Below, in pieces: positions 7,807-16,831 of a DNA stretch of 63,556 nt. How positions within the stretch are numbered: position 1 is the first letter of the stretch; every line of letters begins with the position of its first letter. Position numbers and translations under genes: made by a program. This DNA comes from a virus. The notes under the pieces are model-generated. The model ran no database searches. It saw only the letters and a program-made list of their open reading frames with translations, and had not been told where the DNA came from. Location of the stretch: positions 1-63,556 of the IMG/VR virus record IMGVR_UViG_3300010157_000064. One strand, written 5' to 3'.

Positions 7807-8832
7807 TTAGGAGGCTTGTTCAATATCAAATTTAGGATTTGCTACGATCATATCCCATATACAATCCTTTGGATCTTTTTTATCTAATAAATGAAATAAT
7901 ACTTTTGGATGTTTTTGCTGTAGAATATACATAGCTGCTTCTTTTCTAGTAGGAAACTCTTTGTACACAGCTTTTGATTGATTTAAAATTTCATTATATT
8001 CATCCGTCATTCTTTTTTGAACCTTTTTGACCCAATTATAAAACTCATCAGGCACTTTATCTAAAAACACATCCATAGAATGTCCGTTCCGCAAAGTTTC
8101 TAGAATCAATTTCTCAGTAACTCCCGTAACGATTCTATGAAGCCGGACGTATTCCTCTCCCTTTATCTTAATCCGTGTGCCAGACTTGAATCTAATCACA
8201 AATCCTTCTTGATCGTCTTTTATCAAAGACTTGATTAAAGACAAATCTTTGATTCCATCGTATTTTTTAACAATAGGAAATGCGTTCTTTTCTTGGTACA
8301 AATCGTATTCGTTGCCGTAATTATCAAACTTAGCAAGTAAAACTATATCTTCTTTGTCGCCATAGTCACATACTATTTTGTTCCATTTGACAATTAATTC
8401 AGCACAGTAGCTTTTAGTGCTATCTAATTGGCTTAAATCATATTTAGATAAAATTCTTTTTGCTTCGTTTGAATGGGCACTGTTGAAAGACGCCTTGGAA
8501 GCGACCACCATTTCGCCTTTATACCAAGCAATTACGATTAAAGACCCGTCTAATTTCTCGTAAACATCAAAAGGTTCGTTGGGAATATCTCGAAGTTCTT
8601 CTATATTAAAAAACTTATCAAAACTTTTAGCCACAACAAGGCCCTCCTGGTCCGTTATAAGGGCTCTACATTTTAGGGTTATATTATCCCATAATTTGTC
8701 GTATTGGACCGTAGGAGAGTAATTCCAGATGATTAGAGGCAAACTAGGATGTGTTTGCTTCATTAAAAGTCTATTTTTATAATATTCCTCTAATTTTGCT
8801 ATATCGAATCTATTTTGTTGGGGTTTGCACAT
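7807..8832 (-). CDS. rnlA: RNA ligase, T4 Rnl1 family
   Basis: The 341-aa protein has the nucleotidyltransferase motif I EKLDGSL with K93 as the likely adenylated lysine, and KFFNIEEL just upstream as in T4 Rnl1. It also has EGFVIRF (motif IV) and RIKIKGEEYVRLH (motif V). Rnl1 enzymes seal RNA 5'-phosphate and 3'-OH ends, classically to repair tRNA cut by host anticodon nucleases. No polynucleotide kinase/phosphatase is visible in this window. The start overlaps the DUF3431 gene by 34 nt; a later in-frame ATG is possible. Confidence 0.85.
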   Translation of the reverse strand: MCKPQQNRFDIAKLEEYYKNRLLMKQTHPSLPLIIWNYSPTVQYDKLWDNITLKCRALITDQEGLVVAKSFDKFFNIEELRDIPNEPFDVYEKLDGSLIVIAWYKGEMVVASKASFNSAHSNEAKRILSKYDLSQLDSTKSYCAELIVKWNKIVCDYGDKEDIVLLAKFDNYGNEYDLYQEKNAFPIVKKYDGIKDLSLIKSLIKDDQEGFVIRFKSGTRIKIKGEEYVRLHRIVTGVTEKLILETLRNGHSMDVFLDKVPDEFYNWVKKVQKRMTDEYNEILNQSKAVYKEFPTRKEAAMYILQQKHPKVLFHLLDKKDPKDCIWDMIVANPKFDIEQAS

Positions 8833-9533
8833 AATTTTGGATTATACTTATATTTTTCAGAAGATATAAAGGCTCCATTCGGCTTACAATACCAGTTGCC
8901 ACCAAATAAAAAACAAAGATTATTTATTTCTGCGTCAAGTTTAGATTTATCGTTTTTATCAAAAAGAAGGTGCCATGTGACTTCAAAAAACGCCCCTATT
9001 CTATAGCTTGTGGCGTTATCCTCCATACACAAACAGCAATTATACAGCTTTTGGTAAAAATGTAAAGGATGAGATCTAATCCGCTCTTTACTGACTAAAA
9101 ATTGAGCAAAAGGCTCAAAAACAAGCTTGTCAGGTATTTGTCCCAAGGATTCAGCATATATTTGCTTCCACCAATCTCTAAACGAATTGTTTGGAATAAA
9201 TATGTAGTAATAACTTTCGTTTATAGCTTGAAAATCTTTTTCTTTATACTTTTCTATAGCGTCGAAAATATGAATATGTTGATGAGAAGCTGTTTCGTGG
9301 CCATGTATAAAAACAATTTTATCAGGCAAAACATCCCAATAATTAATTATATACCACAAATACGACGAAGCTTCATTTCCTTTATTGGGAAGAATATGAA
9401 AAGCTTCATATTTTGACCCATCAACAGTGTTTCCTCCTTCTTTTCCCACAATAATTACAGGATAAGGAGATTTTTCTAACCAAATAATATCTTCCTTGTA
9501 ATGAGAAGAAACTATTGTTACATTTTCATTCAT
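8799..9533 (-). CDS. DUF3431 family protein
   Basis: The 244-aa product contains NKGNEASSYLWYIINYWDVL followed by PDKIVFIHGHETASHQH, the central signature of DUF3431. Members occur in fungi, bacteria and giant viruses and are often near glycosyltransferases; the biochemical role is not established. Conserved His and acidic residues in the HGH...H segment suggest a metal or sugar-nucleotide site. It lies 1 nt after the stop of the ADP-ribosyltransferase-like gene and overlaps the RNA ligase, so all three are likely one transcript. Confidence 0.7.
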   Translation of the reverse strand: MNENVTIVSSHYKEDIIWLEKSPYPVIIVGKEGGNTVDGSKYEAFHILPNKGNEASSYLWYIINYWDVLPDKIVFIHGHETASHQHIHIFDAIEKYKEKDFQAINESYYYIFIPNNSFRDWWKQIYAESLGQIPDKLVFEPFAQFLVSKERIRSHPLHFYQKLYNCCLCMEDNATSYRIGAFFEVTWHLLFDKNDKSKLDAEINNLCFLFGGNWYCKPNGAFISSEKYKYNPKLCANPNKIDSI

Positions 9534-9534
9534 A

Positions 9535-10200
9535 CTATTTTGAAATCTCAGAATTCCAATCTATTTTATCATCATTTGGTTTGGGTAAAACGGGCTGTTT
9601 AATCATTAAAGGTTCTTTTTTCTTTCCAGTATCGCACTCAAATTGGTCGATCAGTTGAAGTGCAGAAGGATTATAAACAACAACATGCTGTCTTGTGTTG
9701 TGCTGGTGTGCCCAGAAATCTATTTTATCGTGTAGTTTGTAACCCCAATCTTCACTGCTATGTACATCGTTTTTTGTATATCCTATCAAATTGTTGACGC
9801 CTAACGCCTCAAGCTGATTATACACATAATGTTCTTTAGATGCACAATATTTCCAAATAGGATGTTCCGGCCAAAAACCAGTTACCAGACCTCTACTTCC
9901 CTCTTTGATAGTAGCTAAAACAACGTGATCGCCCCAAAGGTCTGCGTAATCCTTACAGCTTTTCATTGCAAATCCTTTTGGATCTTGTCCGGGAGGAATA
10001 ATTCCAAAATACAATCCTGGTCCGTACATCTGATCATCGCTAGTATCACCATATTTTTTGTAATAATTTGCTACGTTGCGATGTTTGTCTTGAAGTTGAA
10101 ATCCAACCTTCTTTATAGAATCTGATCCCTCTTGTCGCACCGCTTTCATAAGCACAATTTGATTAGACGATTCTGTGAGCAGCCAATTTTTAAAATCCAT
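9535..10200 (-). CDS. ADP-ribosyltransferase-like protein with capsid-targeting-like N-terminus
   Basis: The best start is the ATG at 10200, giving 221 aa beginning MDFKNWLLTESSN; an upstream ATG at 10236 lies in the terminator region. LTE at residues 8-10 fits the prohead protease cleavage rule. MYGPGLYFG at about 58-66 resembles the GxGxYF motif of PARP/diphtheria-toxin-like ADP-ribosyltransferases, and HVVLATIKEG could form the following strand. T4 packages its ADP-ribosyltransferase Alt in the head and injects it, so the combination is suggestive. The catalytic triad is not fully identifiable. Confidence 0.45.
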   Translation of the reverse strand: MDFKNWLLTESSNQIVLMKAVRQEGSDSIKKVGFQLQDKHRNVANYYKKYGDTSDDQMYGPGLYFGIIPPGQDPKGFAMKSCKDYADLWGDHVVLATIKEGSRGLVTGFWPEHPIWKYCASKEHYVYNQLEALGVNNLIGYTKNDVHSSEDWGYKLHDKIDFWAHQHNTRQHVVVYNPSALQLIDQFECDTGKKKEPLMIKQPVLPKPNDDKIDWNSEISK

Positions 10201-10220
10201 ACAATTATATAGAGTAACAA

Positions 10221-10252
10221 CAAAAAAACCCAGCAATCTTTCGACTGCTGGG
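10221..10252 (-). terminator. Rho-independent terminator
   Basis: On the minus strand, CCCAGCA, a 10-nt loop and TGCTGGG form a 7-bp GC-rich stem followed by seven T. It ends transcription of the gene at 10276-10701. Confidence 0.85.
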
Positions 10253-10275
10253 CTATTTGAACTATTTATTTAAAA

Positions 10276-10701
10276 TTAATAGCAATATTCGTAACTAAAA
10301 GCTCCGCCTGCTTTGATAATTACCCAATCATAACGATGGTCATTCTCTGAACCGCCGTGTAGAACGAACCCGCTAAGTTTAGCATCTAGTGGCCATTCGT
10401 TATTATTATCGTCTAGATTGTCGCCATACTGATCTAGCTTTTCAGTGTGTGAAGGACGATATCCTGAACCATCGTTGTTAGCCCAATCGGTTTGTGTTAC
10501 CAAAATAACATATTTATCAGGGCTAGATGGTAGACTTGGAAATGTTATAAGAGTCTGCCAGCACTCATCGTTGTATACTTGACCAGCAAGTACAATGTGT
10601 GGGCCGTTTAGACTTTGATAAATATTTCTTCCGTTACCTGGACCTTTATTTAGTCCTTCAGATGAACCAGTACCAGTTCCTTGAGTTGTTGTAGCTGACA
10701 T
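10276..10701 (-). CDS. Hypothetical protein, possible virion surface component
   Basis: The 141-aa product starts with a low-complexity MSATTTQGTGTGSSEGLNKG, then a beta-rich body with aromatic and Asp/Asn-rich segments (DNLDDNNNEWPLDAKLSG) ending SYEYCY. The ATG has AAGGAG upstream. A strong terminator follows the stop. The Gly/Thr-rich head and beta-rich body are usual in phage fibre or decoration proteins, but I do not recognise the family. Confidence 0.5.
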   Translation of the reverse strand: MSATTTQGTGTGSSEGLNKGPGNGRNIYQSLNGPHIVLAGQVYNDECWQTLITFPSLPSSPDKYVILVTQTDWANNDGSGYRPSHTEKLDQYGDNLDDNNNEWPLDAKLSGFVLHGGSENDHRYDWVIIKAGGAFSYEYCY

Positions 10702-10723
10702 TTTTATACTCCTTTATTTAAAG

Positions 10724-11071
10724 TTAAGCTTTAACGACCATGAAAACCATGTAATCTTCAACCATTTCGGCTGAAACTACGTTGTAAGAAACACCTTCTG
10801 ATTCGACAAGAACAGTTAGGTTTGCACATTCAGTAGCATTAACAGTTGAAAGAACTTTGAGTGCTTTTTTGCAAGTGTCAACAACAGCTTCTACAGCTAA
10901 CTTGACAACAACAACGGATACTTCTGCACCGTTTACAGTCTTTGATGCTTTTACAATCTCTTTAACGTTTGAAAGAGATTTGATTGCATTCTTAGGACCA
11001 TTGCCAGACTTAACAGTCATTTTTGCTTTCTGGTCTACATTAACATTATCTAGAAATGTTTTGAAATCCAT
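10724..11071 (-). CDS. Hypothetical protein with capsid-targeting-like N-terminus
   Basis: The 115-aa protein begins MDFKTFLDNVNVD, which fits the aromatic part of the shared N-terminal pattern but lacks an [LI]xE site nearby. The rest alternates Val-rich strands and helices (GAEVSVVVVKLAVEAVVDTC). SD GGAG lies just before the ATG, and TATATATA lies 48 nt upstream. It is followed after 22 nt by the 141-aa gene, so the two probably share the terminator at 10221. No known family recognised. Confidence 0.5.
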   Translation of the reverse strand: MDFKTFLDNVNVDQKAKMTVKSGNGPKNAIKSLSNVKEIVKASKTVNGAEVSVVVVKLAVEAVVDTCKKALKVLSTVNATECANLTVLVESEGVSYNVVSAEMVEDYMVFMVVKA

Positions 11072-11119
11072 ATTTTACTCCTTTAAAATAAAACTAGCAA
11101 CCACCTTGGTCGCCTAATG

Positions 11120-11127
11120 TATATATA
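11120..11127 (-). promoter_or_regulatory. TATATATA, candidate late promoter
   Basis: Lies 48 nt upstream of the SD-containing start at 11071 in a 128-nt spacer that holds no other feature I can see. Confidence 0.35.
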
Positions 11128-11199
11128 TTCAATTTAAAGCAATTTTTTTATCTAAAATTTAATTGATTGTGAAAAATTGTTAGATTGGGGCTGATTTTT

Positions 11200-11367
11200 T
11201 TAAATTGTTTTTAAAATTTCTTTAGCCTTGTCCAATTCTTCTTGCGTTTTAAATTTTAAAGTTGTCACAGAATCTTTTGTTTCTAAAATCCTGCTGGCTA
11301 CATTTTCTTCATTGAGAATATCTCTGAATTTTTCAAGTTTTTCATTAGCAACATCTAAATTAAACAT
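11200..11367 (-). CDS. Small coiled protein
   Basis: A 55-aa frame begins MFNLDVANEKLEKFRDILNE and ends EELDKAKEILKTI. The ATG is preceded by AAGGAG, and the frame starts 9 nt after the stop of the giant adhesin. The composition suggests a short helix, strand and helix. It could be a small chaperone or assembly factor for the adhesin by position, which is inference only. Confidence 0.5.
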   Translation of the reverse strand: MFNLDVANEKLEKFRDILNEENVASRILETKDSVTTLKFKTQEELDKAKEILKTI

Positions 11368-11376
11368 TTTTCTCCT

Positions 11377-14300
11377 TCAAGATTTTAATATTGATTCAAG
11401 TAAGTGGTTCCATCCGCCATCCCATTCTCCTCGGGGAGCTTCATTATATAAATCCCAACCCAAAACATATATTTTGCCGCCTCCATAAGGAATCATAGTG
11501 ACCACTGATTGATCGCTTCCATCACCTTCGTAAATAGTAATTGAACCCTCAGGAAGTGTTTCTTTGCTTATTGAAGATGTAGCACTCCAAGAGGGAATTG
11601 TATTACTTTCTTGTGGAAAAAGTTCAGCACCAGCCTGTGTTAAATTAATTGGTTCAGTAGCACCGCTAGTATCTAAATCAAATCCGAAAACAGCGTTTAA
11701 TACAATTGGTAGATCTCCAAAGCTATTTGGATGAAACATAATAAGCTTTCCACCATTATAAACAAGGCCCGCTATGGCAGATCTAATATCGTTAGTTAAA
11801 TCAGGATTTAAGTCGCCTTTTTCTAACTCCGGTATGATAATGGTGCCTTCCAAGCTAACTTCTGAAAATGATGTGAATGTTTTATGAGAAATTCCAACAC
11901 TATTCATAAAATCAATAAGATTGTTTACTTCGTGGCTGTGGCTACTTCCGAGATCTGCAACGTAATCGACATAATTGTTGTTAATAAAAACACTAATTAA
12001 TACTTGCTTTTTTAGAATTGAACCAAGTGCATCGGCCAAAGTTTTAGGAACTTGGCTAAAAATTTCTCCATCTTTACTTGATACAACTTTTCTGTTTCCG
12101 CAACTATCAACAATCTCAAAATAACCAGTTCTTTGAATGGAGACACGCTTGCCAGTTATCGGGGCAATCACCAATGAAGTATCCATGTTGCCTTCGCCGT
12201 CAAAACGATAATTAGGAAATTTATCTGGATTATCTGGACTTAAGTCCAATTCATACGTTGCTGTGCTGCAATCATTAGTACCTAGTCCTATTACTTCCAA
12301 GAACTTAGCTGCAATAGCTTTTGCCCCTTCGGTTGTCATTGCCACTGCATTAGCTTTACCCAGACAAAGAAAGAATAGTTTTGTTTTTCCCTCAAGCCCG
12401 GTGATGCAGTGCTCATCTCCCCTTGCGGTTGGATCGTAAAACTGCTCGATTCCATCTCCTTTACCATCAACGATTATGATGTGGTTTATAGAAGGATCAC
12501 CATCGCCATAATTGGTCTTAAAATAGGCGGTGTAAGTGTTACCACCAGCATTTATTGGATAGATATCAACTGCATCGACACCATCTCCATCCGTGCCTAT
12601 ATTGCCGGTTATTGAAAACTGCGTGATGTTGATATTGTTTGCCACAAGCACGAACATGCCGGGAAACATAGCTGTGAAGTAGCTGCTCCCTTCACCGAAA
12701 TATCCATCCCCGACCACAACACGACTGTCGCAAACAGGAAGATATCTATACTCGTCCAACCCTGGATCATAAAAGTCTTCTTCTGGGTCATCATCCCATG
12801 CTTGAGTGTGAGTGGAAGGAATGCTACTGTTAGTGTTAAGCCCACAAATAACTCCGGCTTCGGGACATCCACAAGCTCCTTCGCCGCCGCTGATAACATT
12901 ATCTCCACCGGGATTGCCATTGCTTTCGCCTCCATAACACTTAATATAAAGATAAGGAAGGGTCAGATTGGTATTTAAGTAATTTGCTCCGTCGTACATG
13001 TCGTCCATGCCATCATTTATTCCCATCTGCTTGAAAGCAGGCAGAACGCTCCACTCTTGCAGCACCCCATTTGTGTCCAATTTGGCATACTGAAATCTTG
13101 CTGCATGGTTGTAGTCAGTAAAGCTTCCAGCTACATATATGTTTCCAACTGAATCTAATTTGATGTCGTTTGTTGCTGGTCCCCAATTATAACCTGCGGG
13201 AGTAAATCCAAATACACTATTGAAACTTTCATCTTTAGAACCATCAGAATTCAACCTAAATATTTCATTTGCACTGGATCCATCTGCAAGGTTAAAGTAT
13301 CCTCCAACAATTACTTTCCCATTTTCTTGTTGGGCTATTGATGTTACAGTTCCAATATTAGTGTTGCTATTATATAAATTTGCTGCATACGACTCATCCA
13401 GAGAACCATCACTATTTAATCTAACCAATCCATTATTGCATTGGGTTCCATTGTAGTATTTGCTACTGTGTCCAGCTAATATCTGTCCATTTGATAATGG
13501 AAGTATTGAAAAAACTCCATTCTGTTGAAAGGTATTGCCAGTGAAACCAGTTCCCGGTTCAAAAGAACTATCTACCGATCCATCGCTGTTAAGCCTCTTG
13601 ATTGCTTCTGAGAAAGTTCCTCCAATTAGTATTTTGCCATTGCTATCAATAGCAATTGTGGAGACAGAATCACTCAAACCTAGGCTTAAAACATTGGTAG
13701 CAAAACCTTCATCTATAACTCCATCGCTGTCTATTTTTGCCAAATAAGGGGATTCTACATTATCATAATGAGTAAAATGTCCTCCAACTAAAACACTATC
13801 ATCGTTCAATAATTTTATTGCATAAACTTGTAAGGGAACACCACTTATTGCCCTGTCCTCAAAGCCAACATCTCCACCATCTCTCTTACTCAGAGAACCA
13901 TCAGTTTTCAAGCAAACCATTCCACCAATATTTACTATATTGCCGTCTATTGTTGGGTTCCAATTTGGCTGTGATATTGTTATTGGGAAAGCAGGATTCA
14001 ATGTTATGTTGCTGTCGAGTCCAACTACCCAGTAATTTGAAGATTCATTAAAATAAGAGCTAATTACGGTTCTTGTACTAGAATCTTGGAATGTCACGGT
14101 CCAACCCACTTCGACTATATTTGCAGAATAAGGCAGAAGTAGTCCATTTCCATTCAAGCCGGTTCCACCTTGATAGTCAGCATCAAAGGTTATTGATCCG
14201 CTGTTGGATGGTCCATCAAACCTTTCAACATTAAGAAAATTGCCGCCCACAACCAACCTTCCATCACTCATCTGAACAACGCTGTTTACCATTCCGTTAA

Positions 14301-15243
14301 GTCCAAAAGATGGAGGAGTGAACGATTCATCTTCATTTCCACTAACATCTATTCTTCTTAAATATTTTGATCCATCAAGTGTTCCCGACAGCCCACCAAC
14401 CACAATTTTGCCGTCTTCTTGTATGCATACTGTTGTGCCAATTCCTAATTCATTGAAATTAGGGTCTATGCCATTTCCTTCTCCCATGTCTATGTCAGCA
14501 TCGTCTGAGAACAAAAATGGACCCTCAACAAGATCAGTTACTTGAGAATAACCCGTCTTGAGACCGGTAAGCTGGGCATTTAATTCTGTGTCGTCGGAGA
14601 TGCCATTTGCTTCATAAACATTGATAGTGAGGTTTGTGAAGTATGCCGTGCCTTCATCGTAGTCAGCATCAAATCCAATTCTGTAAGGACCTCCATCCAT
14701 CAACTTCTCATGTAAAACAATGGTGTCAAGAACAGTTCCCAAGGTGTTCGCTCCCTCATAGGTGGCGGCAGTGACGGTTCTGGCGGCTGGGTTATATGTG
14801 ACCTTAAAGGTGTAGATGCCACTCCCTAGAACCTCAGAACCTGATTGGCCTGTGGAATTTCCATAATGCTCACCATCATTGTTTACAAACTTATTTGTTC
14901 CGTAAAGGAAAGGCACTGGGCAATTTATTTGAAATGCTATCCTTGATTGGTCGGGACTCCATTTCCAATTTGGAGAGTTGCCATCATTATAAAAACACAT
15001 GCCTTGATCTGAGCAAACGCTGTGATCGACTGTGAATATGACCTCGCAGGCCTGGTGTCCACTGATGCTCCAGTTGGTTCTTACGCTGTAGGCCGGCGCT
15101 AGCTCTAAAGGGCTAGCACTCCCAACGAAATACATACCATCAGGATCAAAACCAAAGTCAACATCTAAGGTTTTTCCAGTTGCATCACCATAGGTTCCGA
15201 GCCAATCTGGTTTCGAAGTGAGGTCGCTGGTGTATGTTTTCAT
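11377..15243 (-). CDS. Giant delta-60-repeat adhesin/tail fibre
   Basis: The 1288-aa protein has a LamG-like beta-sandwich N-terminus (residues about 1-215, DVDFGFDPDGMYFVGSA). A long region of delta-60 repeats follows (about 250-770), with units such as NGKILIGGTFSEAIKRLNSD and ENGKVIVGGYF. These repeats build beta-propeller-like folds. After a Gly/Cys-containing middle, the last 150 residues resemble a ThuA/glutamine-amidotransferase-like domain (GGKLIMFHPNSFGD, GGKIYVLGWDLY). The ATG has AGGAGATTTC upstream. A receptor-binding fibre is the most likely role. The amidotransferase-like tail is unusual. Confidence 0.65.
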   Translation of the reverse strand: MKTYTSDLTSKPDWLGTYGDATGKTLDVDFGFDPDGMYFVGSASPLELAPAYSVRTNWSISGHQACEVIFTVDHSVCSDQGMCFYNDGNSPNWKWSPDQSRIAFQINCPVPFLYGTNKFVNNDGEHYGNSTGQSGSEVLGSGIYTFKVTYNPAARTVTAATYEGANTLGTVLDTIVLHEKLMDGGPYRIGFDADYDEGTAYFTNLTINVYEANGISDDTELNAQLTGLKTGYSQVTDLVEGPFLFSDDADIDMGEGNGIDPNFNELGIGTTVCIQEDGKIVVGGLSGTLDGSKYLRRIDVSGNEDESFTPPSFGLNGMVNSVVQMSDGRLVVGGNFLNVERFDGPSNSGSITFDADYQGGTGLNGNGLLLPYSANIVEVGWTVTFQDSSTRTVISSYFNESSNYWVVGLDSNITLNPAFPITISQPNWNPTIDGNIVNIGGMVCLKTDGSLSKRDGGDVGFEDRAISGVPLQVYAIKLLNDDSVLVGGHFTHYDNVESPYLAKIDSDGVIDEGFATNVLSLGLSDSVSTIAIDSNGKILIGGTFSEAIKRLNSDGSVDSSFEPGTGFTGNTFQQNGVFSILPLSNGQILAGHSSKYYNGTQCNNGLVRLNSDGSLDESYAANLYNSNTNIGTVTSIAQQENGKVIVGGYFNLADGSSANEIFRLNSDGSKDESFNSVFGFTPAGYNWGPATNDIKLDSVGNIYVAGSFTDYNHAARFQYAKLDTNGVLQEWSVLPAFKQMGINDGMDDMYDGANYLNTNLTLPYLYIKCYGGESNGNPGGDNVISGGEGACGCPEAGVICGLNTNSSIPSTHTQAWDDDPEEDFYDPGLDEYRYLPVCDSRVVVGDGYFGEGSSYFTAMFPGMFVLVANNINITQFSITGNIGTDGDGVDAVDIYPINAGGNTYTAYFKTNYGDGDPSINHIIIVDGKGDGIEQFYDPTARGDEHCITGLEGKTKLFFLCLGKANAVAMTTEGAKAIAAKFLEVIGLGTNDCSTATYELDLSPDNPDKFPNYRFDGEGNMDTSLVIAPITGKRVSIQRTGYFEIVDSCGNRKVVSSKDGEIFSQVPKTLADALGSILKKQVLISVFINNNYVDYVADLGSSHSHEVNNLIDFMNSVGISHKTFTSFSEVSLEGTIIIPELEKGDLNPDLTNDIRSAIAGLVYNGGKLIMFHPNSFGDLPIVLNAVFGFDLDTSGATEPINLTQAGAELFPQESNTIPSWSATSSISKETLPEGSITIYEGDGSDQSVVTMIPYGGGKIYVLGWDLYNEAPRGEWDGGWNHLLESILKS

Positions 15244-15271
15244 GAAATCTCCTAAAAAAAATGCTTTAAAT

Positions 15272-15277
15272 TATATA
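15272..15277 (-). promoter_or_regulatory. TATATA, candidate late promoter
   Basis: Lies 28 nt upstream of the SD-containing start of the giant adhesin at 15243. Confidence 0.35.
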
Positions 15278-15296
15278 TTGTTATTAATCTATTTCT

Positions 15297-16331
15297 TTAC
15301 GAAACACTAACCAAAGAAACAAATTCTTCAAATTTATACATTGGAAATTCATTTACATACTTTATTTTCACATTTATTGGCGAATTCAAAGTGTTTTTAA
15401 TCAAATCAATAAAATCTTCTTCTCTGTCCCCTAAAGGCTCCGAAATTATATGTGCTTCTAAATCATGTAGAGTAGTCTGCACTATTTTGTATCTTTTAAT
15501 TCCAAATCTTTCGTAATAATCTCTTGAACCAAAAAGAGGCCATTTTTTATCTCCATTTGGAAGAATAAACATATTTCTTACTCTTCCATTAATCTTTTCT
15601 ATAGCTTGCAGTCTTCTACCACATGTACATTCACCAAGTTCTATGTGGTCCCCGTGCTTGTACCTCTTAATGTAAGGATTAGTAGTAGTAGTTATGATTA
15701 TTCCACCATCAGAATCTACCTCTACTATTTGATTCTCCATAACATGATGAAAATTAGGATTATCAGGACATCTTATGGAAATAGTACCACACTCCTCGCT
15801 AGAGTACATAGATCCACCAGCTTCTCCTGTGCCCTTACAATCTATCAAATTAGATATCTTAGATAAATCTAGCTGGGCAACTATGGATGGAGCACAATGT
15901 AAATAGTGAGGATTCTTTTCTTCTAACCAACATTGAAGTTCTGATATCGGGGCGTATCCATTGACAAATGACTTTCCTTGATTTTTGTTAATACAAACGG
16001 GTATTCCCCAAGACTTCTTGTCTTGTTTTTCACGACCGGGTTTTATTATAGCTATATTCTTTGTTACGTCCCACTTTCTCCATCTAATCTCTCTTATATT
16101 TGTAGCAACATACCAAATATGATCAAGAATAGTCTTTTCCACAGTAACAGGCTCGCCAGTAGATCCAGAAGTTTTAGTAGAACTTAAATATTTTTTCATC
16201 TTTAAATTACGTAGATCACTTCTTGTCATAATCTTAAAACTAGAAGAGCATTCAAAGTTCACAGTGTGATTCCACTGCGAAATTTCAAAAAAGTTTAAAA
16301 GACTTTTTATTTTTTCATTTGTATTAATCAT
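15297..16331 (-). CDS. CapK/PaaK-like adenylate-forming enzyme
   Basis: From the ATG at 16331 the 344-aa protein contains SSTKTSGSTGEPVTVEKT, the AMP-binding P-loop of the phenylacetate-CoA ligase / CapK group. It also has KGTGEAGGSMYSSEECGTIS (motif around the conserved E), TTNPYIKRYKHGDHIEL and CTCGRR, as in this family. CapK-like proteins act in capsule or polysaccharide biosynthesis. The protein is shorter than PaaK (about 430 aa) but keeps the core motifs. I know of few phage examples. TATATA lies 9 nt upstream, and I prefer this start to 16358. Confidence 0.65.
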   Translation of the reverse strand: MINTNEKIKSLLNFFEISQWNHTVNFECSSSFKIMTRSDLRNLKMKKYLSSTKTSGSTGEPVTVEKTILDHIWYVATNIREIRWRKWDVTKNIAIIKPGREKQDKKSWGIPVCINKNQGKSFVNGYAPISELQCWLEEKNPHYLHCAPSIVAQLDLSKISNLIDCKGTGEAGGSMYSSEECGTISIRCPDNPNFHHVMENQIVEVDSDGGIIITTTTNPYIKRYKHGDHIELGECTCGRRLQAIEKINGRVRNMFILPNGDKKWPLFGSRDYYERFGIKRYKIVQTTLHDLEAHIISEPLGDREEDFIDLIKNTLNSPINVKIKYVNEFPMYKFEEFVSLVSVS

Positions 16332-16340
16332 GGGGTTTAA

Positions 16341-16346
16341 TATATA
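16341..16346. promoter_or_regulatory. TATATA in divergent spacer
   Basis: Sits 9 nt from the minus start at 16331 and 21 nt from the plus start at 16368, in a 36-nt divergent gap. Confidence 0.3.
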
Positions 16347-16367
16347 AGATACTATCAATATAATTAT

Positions 16368-16817
16368 ATGGAAATAAAAAAAGATACAGAATATTGGCAG
16401 AATTTGAGCCCTCCACTATGTCCAAACGACTACGAAATTAGTTTGTACAAAAAACATATAAAAGGATGCTCGCCCGTATGCCTTTTAGGCATGACTAAAG
16501 ACATGCAACCACTTTGCGACTATATGGTCGAATTGCATCCTACAAAACAATCGAAGCCAGTTATCAAAAAAAATTGGAACGAATTTGAAGAATATGCCGA
16601 CGCTATAATCGGGGACGGTGTTATAAACCTAGAAGGTTTGCAATTAGTTGAAAAAATGATGACTAAATGCAACAAATTAGTTTGTAGGGTTTTTCTTAAA
16701 AAATTCTCTTGGATGAAATACGCAACTCACTTTCCTCAAGAATTTCCAAATGCCAAAATAGTGATCCCCACTCAAGAAGATGTAGCCATGGTAGTTTGGG
16801 AGAATTCTACTATATAA
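16368..16817 (+). CDS. Possible SAM-dependent methyltransferase-like protein
   Basis: The 149-aa product has CSPVCLLGMTKDM, similar to the glycine-rich motif I of class I methyltransferases. It continues with DYMVELHP and ADAIIGDGVINLEG, which could be the motif IV region. It lacks the upstream helix and downstream strands of a full-length enzyme, so it may be a minimal or non-catalytic member. It diverges from the CapK-like gene and is followed by a membrane protein gene. Assignment is by motif spacing only. Confidence 0.4.
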   Translation: MEIKKDTEYWQNLSPPLCPNDYEISLYKKHIKGCSPVCLLGMTKDMQPLCDYMVELHPTKQSKPVIKKNWNEFEEYADAIIGDGVINLEGLQLVEKMMTKCNKLVCRVFLKKFSWMKYATHFPQEFPNAKIVIPTQEDVAMVVWENSTI

Positions 16818-16831
16818 AGCATAGGAGACTA

